Source of the DNA: Rhynchonema sp. JSB1_4
Lineage: Eukaryota; Nematoda; Chromadorea; Monhysterida; Xyalidae
Assembly (NCBI GenBank): GCA_030248065.1
Contig: JASAMV010008803.1
Coordinates: 1-64,000, forward strand
Direction: 5' to 3'
Length of the DNA: 64,000 bases
The notes beneath the pieces were generated by a model, which did no database searches, was not told the DNA's origin, and worked only from the letters and a program-made list of their open reading frames with translations. Of the stretch, positions 10,003 through 25,000 are shown piece after piece (position 1 is the stretch's first letter; every line of letters starts with the position of its first letter). A program made the translations under genes and the position numbers.

Positions 10003-13000
10003 ATGGACTGGGGAGCATCGGTCCGACCGTTGCTCGCTGCATCCTATGGAAACGTGGCCTCATCAGAATTACTGAAATTGGCCAGGACGATCATAAATTG
10101 GTAAATTTTGGGTCTTACCATTTTTCTGTTTATGAATTTTATTCAGAAAACTCCAATTATTTTTTCAGCCAACAAGAGCTGATGAACCACAGCGCCGAAT
10201 ATGCACCATTCTACTCATCAGTGGTCGCCCTGTCCACACATTTCATCAGTGCGAACATTGAGAACTGTGGGTGTATAGGCAGGGCACTCTTCAGGGTTTT
10301 ATTTTTCGCTTATCGAATTTTTGCTGACTTTTGAACCAAAAATCGATTTTTTTCAGCAAGTCGCTGGCAATGGGCGACGTTCACGGCAGCCGCCCGGATT
10401 CTGACTGAATATCTGATGAAAAAGCTGGACATCACGCAGAACAATTCGATCATCGGACCGGTTCGCATAACCGAACATAAAATTTTAAGCACTTCTTCCA
10501 ATTCCAACTTTGCGTGATTTTTCAGGGTCAACTGATTCTGCTGGTCAAATGCCTGTGCAACGCACAAGGTTGTCTGCCGCGATCCGATGTGATCAGTCTG
10601 GCTGCATTCATGAAAGCGTCGTCATTACCACCGCATATCAGGAGAACAATTGGTGAGTGCGGCTTGACAAATCAGGGTGACTTACCTAGTTGCGAAATAT
10701 ACTTCTACTCACTGTGTGAAACATCACATGGTAGCTGCGATAACGCAAGTCATGTACCGATTATTGGGTACCCGTTTCCATCTTGTTTCCACAGACAGTG
10801 GTCCTCTTCGGTGCCATCTTCAATCCTCTCCCACCATTATGCACCATGTGACCCCAAAAACTCATACACAAGCTGGCGTAAATTGGTCACTGCTTGTGCA
10901 AACACACAAAATCTTCTGAAAGGTTGATGTTTCACAACCTCTACTTAATCCACAATGTTTTACAGCCGAGAAAACCGATGCGAGCGGCGAGACAGCAGCG
11001 ACCACTGATCATGTTGGGGTCACATCACCCACTGCTGGCTCGATTGCAGGCGCACACAGACGGTCGTCGAGTCAGAGCAGACAACAGTCACATCAGCACA
11101 GGTGGGTGGGCATTGTTGGTTCCTAATTCTCTGTTTTCAACTGCTAATGTTTCATTTGGTCGTTGGATTAATTTGAGTGCCAAACGCCCAATATAGTCAT
11201 GTAACTCGAACCTGTCCGTTGAAAACCAGACCTGAGGGAGTACTCTCCTCACACCTCGTTGCCAATAATGTTTCACCTGCTTGCAGACAACGCAGCACAA
11301 GTGGCACGCAACAACTGCCCATACCGACTTCGGTCACTCCAACTGGTGGTCAATCGGACCCACTAGCCGTCATCTATGATTTCTGCTTGTCTCCTATCGT
11401 CGAGTCCCGGTCTCAGTCCGGCGGCAGTTCCCAGTCTGGTACGGGTCAGTCGGACCTGTCGGTCACACAGACACCGGGCGCAGACCAGAACACGGCCTCA
11501 TCTGTGTTGTCGGATAATGAAATGCAGGGCGGCAATGCCGGGGCTGCTGCCACCGTGACGGGGGGTGCGAGAGATGTGAAGGTGAGAAGAGTGGGCTAGG
11601 CTTAGGCACGCCAGACCAGACTTTGGGCAAAACATTTCGCAATTTTTTTTCGTAAAATGACGGATCGCGCACAACGAAGCTTGTTGGCAGGCATCATTGG
11701 GTGACATTGTGGTGTCCACGCACACCACGAACAGGCATGAAAGGTATCGACACGCAGTATTCATGGATCCCAACTATGATCTTTTTCTGTCGTTGGAAGA
11801 CTCTGAGGCGATTTGCATTGACCAACGCTCTTGGCAGCTTCTTGGCAATTAGCCTGCACCGACAATGATTCGCAACAAACAACAAACACTGCCGGATGCG
11901 TTCGCCACCCATAATAATTAAACATTATTTGCAGAAGCTCTACACGGCGGGCAACGTGCAGACTTTGGCGCGTCTTGACGCATTGGGCACGCTGTTCACA
12001 ATTTGTGCCAAACAACCGGAACTGAGTCGTTATTTGGAGATTTACGATCAACAACACTCACATTTGTGCAAGCTCATGACCGATATTCTCAAATCACAAG
12101 CTGATGAAACATCGGTGCACAAAGTGGAGAATGGGTAAGTGGTGTTAGTTAACATGGCTTGATTTATTGTGACTTCAATGCCTTGGGTATTTCATCGTTG
12201 TAAATCTGAAGTTATACTCTGGTACAACAAATTTGATGAAGAAATCCTTCACCAGAGCCCTTAACTATAGAGGATCACCTCACCATCAAACAAGATAATT
12301 GCGGTTTTTTTCAGGCTGCAAGCTTTGACTAATGAGATCGACATGGTGAACACTGTGCTCGAATTGCCCATCGAATGTTCGTACTCGGTCGTGTCGCTGG
12401 AGAAAATGCTGCGCACAATTGGCGCGTGTGTCACGGGTAATGTGATGTTTCAATGCTTTTTTGGCAAAAGCTCGTGGCCAGTTTCAAACATGGTGATCAG
12501 CGCAGTCTGCGGACATGTGTTTGGGAGTTACAGATCCCGCCAGTTTCAGTCAGGGCAATAGTGATTGACTGCGTGCTCCGGGATTAATCTTCATGCTGTT
12601 CGAAATCGGTGCCATTAGTACATCTCCAAATGTTCACAATACAAAAGTCTGCCTGCAGGTTGTGCACTGGCAATCGCGTGTCGTCATCGAACCGAAATCA
12701 CGGACGAAACAGATGTCGACCAACAACAATACGATGTGCACGCGTATGAAGTTTGTCAGAAAACGGTCGGTTCATGGGTCATGCTTGCGGGGTTATTTGT
12801 GATGCATACGCATTGCCAATGAACTGGTGTGATCGCTGTGGGAAAATCGAAACGTACGACCAGATATGAGCACGGCACAAGTCATGTGGTGTATAGACTG
12901 AGCATAATATGCGAGCGTGTCACTGATAACAGGAAGTTATAGAGAAAAGGGTTTTAGGTGTTACTTAGCAGATCCGAAACTTTGGAGGAAAATTTGTGGA

Positions 13001-16000
13001 ATCAAAGTGTTATAACGTCATCCGCACCTGCGGTATGGGCTTTGAAAGCAGTGATCATCGAATTTCTTGGTCACTTACGAAAAGTGACCAAAATCATAGA
13101 ACCATTTTTTTCAGCTGAAGAAAGTCCTCCGCAAATGCGATTCAAACGTACGTCGATCGACGTCAGTGGATCAAGCCGCAGCTGAGAATTTTCAATTCTG
13201 TCTCACTCTGCTTGTCGCTTCGATCACCGAACGTTTGTGGTCGTTGGTGAAAACACCGACTTTGGCGCTAATTCAGTTCGCTGATTCGTTGATGGAACTG
13301 GCTGGGCCGCTGCTGGCCGCTACCAAACATGATCTGTCTGCGAGAATGGTTGGCTGATAGCTTTTGAATTTTGGGATGGATAACACACTCTTGGTGATTG
13401 GTCCAGTCTTGCTCACGTCCTGTGACTAAACCGATCACCGAACTTGTTTCCTCCTGGAGGAAAAGACCAAAGATTCATCAACAGGACCACCAACTCTATG
13501 AACGTTCTTGGCTTTCCATCCTGTGTGCACTTGTGCGCGTGAACAAGGTCAACATCAAAATAGCCATCAGCTCCGCAGCGCTTCCGCTACTAACAACCTG
13601 ATGTTTCACTCCGCATTTACAAGCCCCATAATATTGCAGGAGTCCGTCACCGAGCTGAGCATGCAAACCAACGCCAGCTGCGTCAACAAATTCGGTTATC
13701 TCAATCAACAAGTGGCACTGTTGCCATTGCTAATGCGTGTCTGCGCCGATGCACTTGATCAGGTGATGTTTCACAACACGCTGTTTGCCTGATTTTCCAA
13801 GCCACATTGAGAATATGAATATGAACGTTTTGCATTGGTGCAGGTGATTGCCATCGAGACCGACCAGCACAGTGTGGTGTCCACCGATTATGTTCTGCTG
13901 CCAACGGATGCGGCTGGCACGAATGGGGGTAGTGCCCAATCCACGCCACGAGTGGGCGTTGAGTGGCATCCATTGGGCGGGGGACCGGCCAGTGGAGGTG
14001 GGAATGGGAATTTTGTGAAAAAACTCTCTTCATACTGAGTTATTTTTTAGTTCTATTCTGGTATCGAATCCCCTGTTAACGTTTTTTTACCAGATAAGTA
14101 AATATTCTTCATATGGATCGAAAATAGTGCGTCCCGATCACGTCATCATTGATAAATGGGGTAGGTTCCACATGCCTTGCTACTTCAGGCACGTGCGACA
14201 CATCCGAAACCGAAACCCGAATCCAACCGGCGTCCGTGTCGGCGACGGCTAATCTGTTCGGATCCAGCGTCGAATCGGGTGTGTATTGATTGAGTTTATC
14301 GATTGATTTAGAACAATTTTTCATCAACCTGACATTTCCAGATGACACCCCCATCATCGGTTCGTGGCTCGAACAAATGTTCTCAATGCCAAAGCTGTTG
14401 ACCGCAGCTGTGAAGGCGAACCGAAAGTCGACGGCGTCCGAATCCTTTGTGGATGGATTGTTGAAAAACTGTGTGCCGCGATCGAAAAAGGTTCGAGAAA
14501 TGGTTATGTTGCTTTCGGATACTAGCTGCATGTAGAATTACCGATGGGCATGAAAACGGGAATGTGTTTTGCTAACACCGATAATGTGTTATACACAACA
14601 AGACATGTAAAGCACCAGATTCAGGTAGCAGTTGTCACTTGTCATACCCTTTTTTGTAATCATGTGCACTGGTGCATCCAGAGGACTGAGCCTTGATGAA
14701 TGTGTGCACCTTCGGTTTGAGCAAGCAGCCGGTCATTTTGTGCGCTACTCAGCCAACCTCGTTGTTCCTCTCTCAATGTTGCCTTCAAGCTTCCACCAGC
14801 TTCCACCCATCATTTCAGCACTGGTGCAGTCTGGCCCTTCGTGCACTACAATGTGTCAACCTGAATCTACTGACCGGTCCGAGCCCGACCCCGATGCTCA
14901 GGGGCATCTGTCAACAATCGTTGAGTCTCGAATCTGGCTCGGGATGGGCCAAGTTGATGGCGAGGATTGTGAGACAAATGGATAAATTGGATGGTAATAA
15001 TACATTTTGCAGAAACGCGTGAAATTAAAAAAATCCAAGCCGCGACACTTTCTTACAGATTATCCCTCAGCAGCCGTGTCGGCAGTTTCGCAACAACTGA
15101 CAATTTTGCTGCACGATCTGTTGCTGCAGAAATGTTTGAATGACGAAACTGAGGTGTGAATTTACAGTTTTTTCTTCTAAGATTCAAGAAAGCTTTCACA
15201 AGAAGGTTTATTTTACACATAATTTCAGTGCGCCCTAATCCTGGAACTGACCGGCCAAGATCTGAGCAATGTCACGCATTGGCCACTGTATCTCACCAAA
15301 CGCACGCTGGCTGTGATTGCACAGTCGCTCTTCCTCAAACTCTACGGGTGCGTCCTCCTGTTTATGTAATGGCATCCTCCCAACTCACAGGGTGACCCAT
15401 TTTATTCATTGCAGTCTGTCGCAGTCTTCGCTAACGGCCTCGCCCCAGCGAGCACATTCGGGTCCGACCGATGAACTGCTGAATAATTCCGGTGCAGCGC
15501 TGATCGTGACAAATATTTGGAATGCGTTCGTGACCGAATTGACAGCGTCTGTGCACAGAGCGAAGACTTCGAGTCATAAGGGTGCGAGTTTTTTAATGTT
15601 TAATTAGTATGTGCTAGGAAACATCATCTGTAGTTCACAAATGTTGTTTGTAACCTATACTTGCAGTTGGTTTGTTCCCTATTGAATTTTGCAGAAATAT
15701 AGTAGCATAACCGTACCACCGAGCTGGGCATGATAACAAGAGTGGTTCTCTCCAATCACAGTCCACTCTCTTTATAGTGACACAATCGGAACACAGAATT
15801 CCGGTCGTTAAATAATGTATGTTCGCCGTATATGTACTTGCAGCGTGACCATTGCGAGATAAAACACCAGAGCAGGGACCAAACTGTGTGTCACACACAA
15901 CTGGTACATGGGGTTTCACCATGAGATCGCTATGAAGAGATCGCACATGGCTTGAAATTCCTCAGAAACCATGTTCAACCATGAAAACCCTCACCATTGC

Positions 16001-19000
16001 AGAATGTCACGACGTCAACGTTGAGCACATACAACTGTTGTTGGTGATGTTTCACGCGCTGGAGTTGATGCCCAAAAAGATGGTGTTCATGCGTGTGTGT
16101 CAAGCACTCATAGAAGTGGGGGAACATGTTTATATGAGCGAGTGAGTAGTTTGTAGTTTTTTCTAGTTTTTGTTACTTTTCAAGTTTTATGAAGAATGGT
16201 AGTGTTCCATCGCACTCTTACGAAACGCGAAGCATAACATGCATTGGCTGAAACATTTCATGCTCGCGACGATCGATATTACGTATGCCTTGCCTGGAAA
16301 TTGGTGTGAACCTTTCATGGAAACTTCCGTTTTTTTCAACTTCACTCATGCATAGTATTATGAATATATTTTTTAAATCTCAATTTATTTCAGCACGGTC
16401 TGGCGAGCCACACCCGCTGTGGGACATCTGTTATTAATATTCGACTATCTATTGCGACATTTCTATGAACCACCGACGGAACTAAGTGAACAGGTTTGAT
16501 CACGGTGATTATGATTAGTGATGTGATCGAAATACGAACACGTTTGTGTGTGAATAACTAGAAAAATAAAAAGTGCCGAACTATCCTCACGAATGTCTGT
16601 TAGGTGCGTCACAATTTGTTCGCGAGTGCGTCAACTTCCTGTCCACCACCGACAGCCACAGTCACCCCTGAGAAATCAGGCAAAAAATCGAAATCCTCAA
16701 AACCGACCGCCACTGATTATCTGACATTTGGATCACTTGAACATTCGTACAGGTGGATTTTGATGAACGATTTTTATTGCCTGATTTTAAAAGGAAAGCA
16801 CACGAATTTTTTCAGATCGCAACTGAACAACAGCCACGATGTGTTGAGCTATGCCGAAATTCATGGTTGGTTGTTGTGTTTTGTTATGCAATATCTACTT
16901 CTAACAATTTTTGTCTGCTTTTCTGACGAGAACATTGCTATTAGTGCACTTATTTTGGTTTTTATTAGTTACGCTCCTTGAATTCTCTGTTTTCATTGTT
17001 GGAATTTTTCGTTATCGAAAACACCTCAATAACGGTGAAAGAAATCAATCGGTGATTCCACGTTACATATGTAAACTTATAGCATCAACGAAATATTTTT
17101 GAGTCAATTGATTGTCTGTGTGAGCACTTCATAATAAATCATCAAAGTGAGCAGACAAAACATGGTCAGTTTTTTTCGCACTCTGGGCTTTGATAATATA
17201 ATGAATGTACACATACCTTACCAACAACAAATCAACGCCAAAGCTGTGCCGTCTGTTGCAGCCCTGCCCCGTCCCACCTTCTACGAATTGTGTCGTCAAC
17301 CAACCTGTACCTGGCCAGCTGCAGACCAGGACCTGCGCCCGAGTTCGGGCTCAGACCGAGGCCCAGTCCCACCAGTGAGCCCACCGAAGCTGGATGGTCT
17401 GGCCCTGAAATTCCTGGTCTCCGCTCCCGATTATCCGGCAATATACAATGGAGTGCTGCAGGTAACACACCATTCGTGCAGTCTACTGTCTTCAATTGAT
17501 CCAAACATGCCGAAAAAACTTTATGACCGACAGTTTGAGTTTAAATAACTGCACCGATACTGTTTGTATTCAACCTGCTTCAACCTGTGAAGTAAATTTT
17601 CTTCTACGACAACAGGAAAGGCGGCGTGGTCTGGTCCCAATCATAAGCATAGCATAGTACGTAGCATTGTGGGTCAATACCTGGAATGTTCAACATTTTG
17701 TTCCAGCTGATGCGTACGAGTGTGCCAATGACTGCAAGCAACACCAACAACAACGGCAGTGACAACGAGGATGATAGTGCAAGTGGTGGGAAAGTGCCCA
17801 GCATTCTGGTGGGTTCCTACTTTCATATCGTATCGAAACAAGCGTGTTACAAAAATTCTCAAAGTGACCAACTGGAACCATGAAGTTGAACATTTGAACT
17901 CAAATATGCCAACGTTCAGTGCACGGACTTGAGTGCCTTGAGGGCAGCCGTAAACCTGGCAGAGGTGGTAAACATACAGTATATGCGGGTGTAAAGGCAA
18001 ACCACGCCAACACGAGCCCGATTTCGAAGGTGGTGTGTGTTCAAAACGAATAGAAAGAGAAAATCATCATGCTCCACTTTGTGTTCTTTAACGTGTAACA
18101 CTTCCCAAATCAGCAGCCACGTATGAATGTTTCACTATTCTGCTAGCTGCGAAATCGGGCTCGTGTTGGCGTGGTTTGCCTATACTTTTGAGGGCACGGG
18201 GTGCATATGACGCATATGGGGGGTTGTGGTTTCAACCCAAACTCTACCTGATACCGCGGCTGCCTGAGTCTCGTCAGTTAGACGGACAGCCAGGGATAGC
18301 CCCAAAAGCCTGATGGCACAGTCTCAGCACCAAACTAAATAGTGCCTATGCATATGCCTTGTGGTTATAACCATGAAAAGTAAAACGAAAACGAAACGAA
18401 AACGAAATAGTTTGGGTGACACCGCACGCGGCACAATTGCGCCCCGGGCTCTCAAAGTACTCCCGCGTATACGTTTACCGCCAACGTTCGCAGGATTTCG
18501 CGAGTGTCTACTACGTTCGCTCACTGGCCTACCGGGTTCTGGCCAATTTGCCGCTGCCGATCTGTCAAATTCAACGAATACAACAGAAAGATCTGGATTT
18601 GGACACGATCGACGTCAATACAATGTTGGAATGGACTCGGGTTACTGTAAGACTCAGCGACGAGCGATACCGGAACTGGCAGAAGGTATATAATGTATGC
18701 TGTAGCTGAGAGGGGGTCTGGTGCATTCGCACTGATGATGGCCTGGTCCACCACAGGCTGTCTTAAATTGGCACCAGGTGGAGTTATTTGAATCATAACC
18801 CTGGCCTTTGAAATTCAGGATACCCTGATGAAACAAGACTCGAGCATGAATGAGTTTGATGCCGCCAATCTGGTCAGTTCGCTGCACAAACATCTGATCA
18901 ATCCGGTCTTCATACGTCAACTGGCTGATCTCTGCTTGGCTAGAATGGTATCACAATCACAATTAATTCATTTCTCGGTTTCAAAAAACTTTTTACAAAT

Positions 19001-22000
19001 TATTTCCATGAATATTTCAGATGTCCACGTGGACAACGCAAGCAATCGACACGGGTGGAGTTGACTGGCTGGATATCACCAACGTTGGCGTGATTCTCTG
19101 GCAACTGCGTAGTACTGAGGCGGTGCGTTTAGCTTTTCTGCAGTAGTTTCGTAAAATTTTTAGATATTTTTTGGAATTTTGTGCTTCACGCGAAATAAAA
19201 ACTGCGCGTTACAAAGCAGAAAAACACTTCGAACGCATACGTATCAAAGTACTGTAATTTCGACTGCAATCAGACGGTTGACACTTGATGTTTTCTGACA
19301 TTTCAGTACCATACCCAAAGCCATCAACTGTTGAGCACGATGCTGACGCTGACCGATCGACTGCACGAAATCGCTCGGTAATTAATGTTTTGACGACGAA
19401 TTGACAAAAACTGTGAAATATATAATTTCAACGTTTCCAGTGGTCATCTTATTCAACAAGCGCTGACGCAAAATAATGGCGAGAAGTCCGAGTCTGAGAC
19501 CGAATCTCGTTCCGAGCACAAATCGCTGTTGCGCAGTCTCTGGTCTTGTACGTCGAAAGCGACCGTGTTTGTCACAAATGAGTGCAATTCAGGTGCGGAA
19601 CTGAATAATTCTGGATGCTAAATCGGCCTGAATTATCAAGGGAGCTGCATGTTTCCAGGCGCAGACGAGGCGTTGACCTTCTTGGATGCTGTCCGAACTC
19701 ATAAAGACTTGACCCGCGAAGCCAGCAGTTTCATAGCAGCGCTGGACCGATGGGAGCGGACCACAATTGCATCCGTGGAATTTGAGGTTTGTGTTTTCTA
19801 TTATCTGAATTCATTAAATAAGTGGCTTTGTCAACCTCTCCATAATCGATTAAAAACTTTTGTTTTTTTCTCGTGTCATCTCGTAATGTCGTTAACATTT
19901 GACCGTTTTTTATTCATTTTTTCACATACAATTGGTGTGATGTTGCGCAAGATGCACATGCGTTGCACAACAATAACTGGTTTTGAACTTTTGATAATGC
20001 ATCTACAACAGAAAAGTTTTGCGCGCGTGAAGAGAAAGTAAAATAATGAATATACCGTAAGTTTCGAACTGCGCTGCGACCCGTTACACAAAAACGACGC
20101 AATAGCGAACCTGTACCTAAAATAAGACATAAGAACACCCATCAGAACCCATTGAACTTCACATGTGCACCACAAAGAGCATGTCGCAAAAACAAAAATT
20201 ACATAACGCGCGCACAAAACCCATTCCAGGGAACTACCCAAACACCCGCCACTGGTGAAGAGACAAGCGAAACTACAGAAACGGAATCAAGCAGGACCGC
20301 TCCTCCCGAAGTGTTAGTGTCATCCACTACAACTACCACAAGTTCAACAAGTAGCAAGAAACCTCGGCGAGGTTCGAACTCGGCCGATAAGACCTCAACG
20401 AAGACTATTGCGTCCGACAAAGATACCACTGCGCTATCGGCCACCGCGGCGTTCTATGAACTGCATTTGGCTCAGCTGAACTCATTAACCGGTGCGTGAA
20501 ATTTTTTGAAAACGACTTTTGAGGATTTTTTAATTTTTTTTGCTACAAGTGATGAACTTTGTAGTTTGGTGGCAAAATCACATGATGGAGGGTTTGCGCA
20601 ACGTACTGGACAGCGCTCAACTGCTACTTTGTGACATGATGAACAAGAATGCTGCCGCTGAAAGGTAAACTACCGTTTTTACTCAGAATATTTTGCTTTA
20701 TATTACTATTTTTAATTTTTGTCATTCGTTCGATGATAATCGACGTATTACCGTCAGAATCGAAGCATCCAGTCTTGTGTATGTACATACATTCATCGAC
20801 TTTCAAAGACCTGAAATACTTGCACATTGCATGATATTTAGCTAAAAAATGTTCTTTTGATCGTACTTTATTATACTGCCCACGTTTTTGATTGGTAAAC
20901 TTCCAAAAATACGCTGCATACGACAAACCAAACTAGTTTTCGAAAGCCGACCACAGAGCCCACATGCCTCTGTTTCTCTTGGAGAATGCTGTGAAAAAAT
21001 GTTGTGGCAAATATTAGGAAGTGTGGTCAATTGCGTGATTGAACAATGTATTTTCACTTCAAACTTAGAACAGAACAGAATTACGCAACATTATGCACGA
21101 CACTAAGTTCACAACATCGCAGCACATGACCGAGATCACACAAAGTGTTCCTGACATTGCTGTTTGCCCTTTTGTGGGTGGTTTTGATGACAAGTCAATT
21201 CAGGTGTGCTCGATAAAGTTGAATATGCGAATATTTGATTTGCAATTTTTTATATCCGTATGCATCCAGCATCACTACTTGATTGATACCCACATATACA
21301 CACATGTACGTTGTATACCGATTTAAATAATAATATAGAAGTTCGCTCATAATAAATAAACAAGATGCGTTATGAACTTGAAAAGACACCAGAACAAACA
21401 AAAGATATTTTCTATGGTTGAGCTCGCAAACTTGCTTGGGATGAATGCCTGAACCTGTTTACCTGGTGTGCACAGAATCACATGAATCTACCTAGTGAGG
21501 AAAAAACGTCTCCAGTTCAAAATCTTTCCAAAATATCATTTTGTATAACCCACTATAAAACAAGAAACAGCTGCGTGCTTGAAGCAACAGCACTCATTTG
21601 TGAAAGAAAAAAATGAAAAGCAGATGGTCACGTCTGAGCCTTGATTCCATGTGATGCCTTTGTCTTCATTCCAGCACTATTCCGTTCGAAGAGACCAGTC
21701 CAGCTCTGCTATCACATCTGTTCAGTCCTCTGCTGCAGCCGACAACTGCGGATAAAGTGAGTTGTTGTTGTTTTGCATTTATTGCATTTTTTATCATTAT
21801 TGTATGTTGTTTTTCAACCGAAAATATGCATTCCTTGCTCACGCGACAATGGTCGTTTCGACTATGGTCGCATAAGCTCGTGTGACAACCGCTCGTTTTT
21901 TTCACGACTTTTTCATTATTGTAGTGGTGTTGGATATATAGGCACAGGTGGCAATTCTAGGTGTTCGCTGCCGAATTTCATTACTCCTAACTTGAGTAAA

Positions 22001-25000
22001 CTTCTCGAAAGAACATCTGCTATACTGTACTTACCACAAAAACCACGAACATGAACATAAAGGACGCATGCCTTTCTTATCTTTATCTTGCAAAATGTAT
22101 CAACACATGTAAGTTGGTCATTTTTTAACCGCCTTATAATGCGCGTGTGGATTCAGATAGATCTCCGCTAAATCTCTCTGACTATTGTCGCTCTTGGCTC
22201 AACAATCACGCAAACCACAGAGTGGCGCTTATTTCGAAACCGGTTTTGAACGTATAATTTCCACCCCAAAACGACAAGAGAACCTTCGTCAGTGTAGTGA
22301 GCATTCACTTTTTTCTGACCAAATCTGTAACCAGCAGATCAAACCATGTTTATTTTCAAATGTGTTTGTCAAAAGCGCGCACGCGTTATTATTTTGAAAG
22401 TTGATGAGCACAAAAATTTTGCGTTGTTGAAAACGTGTTCGCAGTGGAGCCCAATATTTAGTACTTTCCTTTTTCTAAGTTTCGTATTTATTTACGGTGT
22501 CAGTTAGGAAGTTGCTGGAGTTTTGGTATATATATACCGTATAAAATTATCCTTTTTTCATTCTTTAATCCGCCTCCAGTTTGCTTTTCGACTGACCTGC
22601 GCCGTACTCAGCATTATTTACCCAGCAAATCGACGGCTGTACATGCATTTTCAAAAAAGTGGTATATTACTGCAGCATTACAAGTTTCTGTTGAATTTAG
22701 AAATGTAACCCTCATTATTAAAGGTGCATGAAGCATTAGTGAAACTGACGGCGGCTCAGCCAAACCAAACTGAGCTGGATTGTGACACGGCGGAAACGAT
22801 CAATTTCGTCCGAGCTCTGTGCAATGTGTTGATCACGGTCAAGAAGGAAAGCAACAGGTGCGTGTTGTGTTGGACTATTTGAAAAAGTTGCTGACCTTCG
22901 ATGAAACAACAAATCAGATACTTTATTTTCCAGCTGGTTATTTGAGCCGGCCACCGATAAACTCTCGCGTCTGCTGCGATCCAACAAAACGTGGGCGGCT
23001 GTCATGCAGTACTTAGAATCAGACAGTGGACAACGTTCGTTTTCCCACTTCTTTTCTCACATTGTTATATTGATTTGTTTATTTGCCACAACTTCTGTAC
23101 AATCACTCTCCTTCCTTGAGCTGTGTTAGCTTTGTTATAGCTACTACCTACTGCATTTATAGTCCCATATTTTCAGCAAAACAAAATGCATGAGAAAAAC
23201 TTTGTATATTATTTTCCGGTGAAAGCGGCAGGTATACTTGCGCTTTACATTATTGCAATGAAATGTTTGTGAAACAGCTGACACCTACAAGGTTAAAAAA
23301 CCGGTCGCTGCGTGTTACACTTTGTGCGGTGACATGATACGTAAGGTTGCGCGCAAAGTGCTCAAAATTTGTACAGTCTACCTGCTTTGTAATGATATGG
23401 TATGAGGGGCAGGTGATCTACTCGCAATTGAGTGGGTGATAGTATGAGATACCTACGGTCAGGCATCAGTTCCGGGTGCAATTCTAGGCTGAAAGTTGAA
23501 GTCGCGTGCACGCGACTTCCTTTTGCTAAAACATAGGCAGCGCACGCGCAAAACTTCGCGTGCACGCGAAGTTACTTCGACTTTTGCCTATACTTTGCAC
23601 TGTTTCGCACGCGCGTGCACGCGACTTCAACTTTCAGCCTAGAATTGGACCCGGTACTGTACGTACATACATCAATCACTGGCTAATTGCGAACAGAATC
23701 GTTTGTTCTAAGACTTGAGAATAGTTCACCAAGTTGTCACTATGTAGAAGGTAGACTAAGGACATCAAGAAGCGTGCTTGTGTCATTAACACGACCGCGC
23801 GCAGAAAAACGTGTTTTCGAACACCAGCGCAAAGTAGTCTTCCTTTTGTAGTTTTCATGTTACGAGAAAAATGCAATGCTCGAGCCTCACGCACTTGTCC
23901 AAGTTGTTTTCTTCAATTCGTTGGTGTAGTAAAAGAATAGAACTTTGTGCAATACAAGTCGCATGTCATTTTCAACATGTGACACTGGCACATCAGCTCA
24001 ATTTACAAAAAATTTATAAAGATGCAACTTCTGAATTTTCCTGATTTTGTTTTCTGTAAAATGTTATCAATAACGCACACAGGAGTCATGCCTCGCTTAC
24101 TGGAATCACAGAAAGCCGGTCAATTTGTGCCATTCTATTCGATGCAATGGATAGATCTGGTCACTGTCCTGCTCGACCCACTTGGAGGTGCCATTAGATT
24201 TTTTTTCTTTGCATCAATAACTAATAAAGAGAGAATACTCCTTGATGCTTCAGGCAATGGTAATAATCGACGTCGATCGACTTCGTCCACAACTACCGTA
24301 ACCTCGATAACCAATGTTGTCGCTGATCTGCAATCGCATTCACAGGTATGTATGTATTTCCTTTTCTTTAAATTGATTTTGTTTTCTCTTCCAGTGCATT
24401 TAGTTTCCATATTCACAGGTTTCAACTCAAGTTTCGCTATGCGCCATACGTCGCGCCTTCCTCTGGCCACTGTTACGAAAATCGGACGTACTGGCTGGTG
24501 GGTACTTACTTTCAAGGGTTTGAATAACTCCATGTCTGAGTCCGGAAAAATCCGCTTCCCTTCACTAATCAGGCTGGCTGCGTGTGTTGCGCGCCAAAGT
24601 GCACACACCGTTGAGCCCAAGTGCATCGCACAGCGCGCAAGAGGAACAGAAACACGCGCAAAAAACGCTGATCAAACTACTGGAGGCTATTTATGTGTAA
24701 GTGTCCTCACCTTCACATAAAATTTGAGCAGTTATTCAATTTATTTTTCTCTTACTTTGTATTTATCATTTCAGTTACCTGCGTTCGTGTCAACAAGACG
24801 ACCATATCGACAGCCAATCAGCACGCGCTGCAACGAATTTGGTTGTGTGTGCCATTGTGGAGGAATTATTGTGCGACCTGCGGGCGTACATTGGTGTCAA
24901 GCCTGAAACGGGCGGAGGATCAGTGCCGATTAGTGACAGATGGAAACAGGTGTGATTTCTGTCGGTTTTCCCATGCGTGTCAAACATCTGCGCTAGTCAA

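Noticed and set aside
14109..14531. 140-residue minus-strand frame
   Set aside because: Antisense shadow of the UBR4 exons 14189-14278 and 14342-14490, whose plus-strand phases match.
24022..24720. 232-residue plus-strand open frame
   Set aside because: It reads through UBR4 introns; the real coding parts are separate exons (about 24083-24187, 24254-24344, 24418-24497, 24571-24697).
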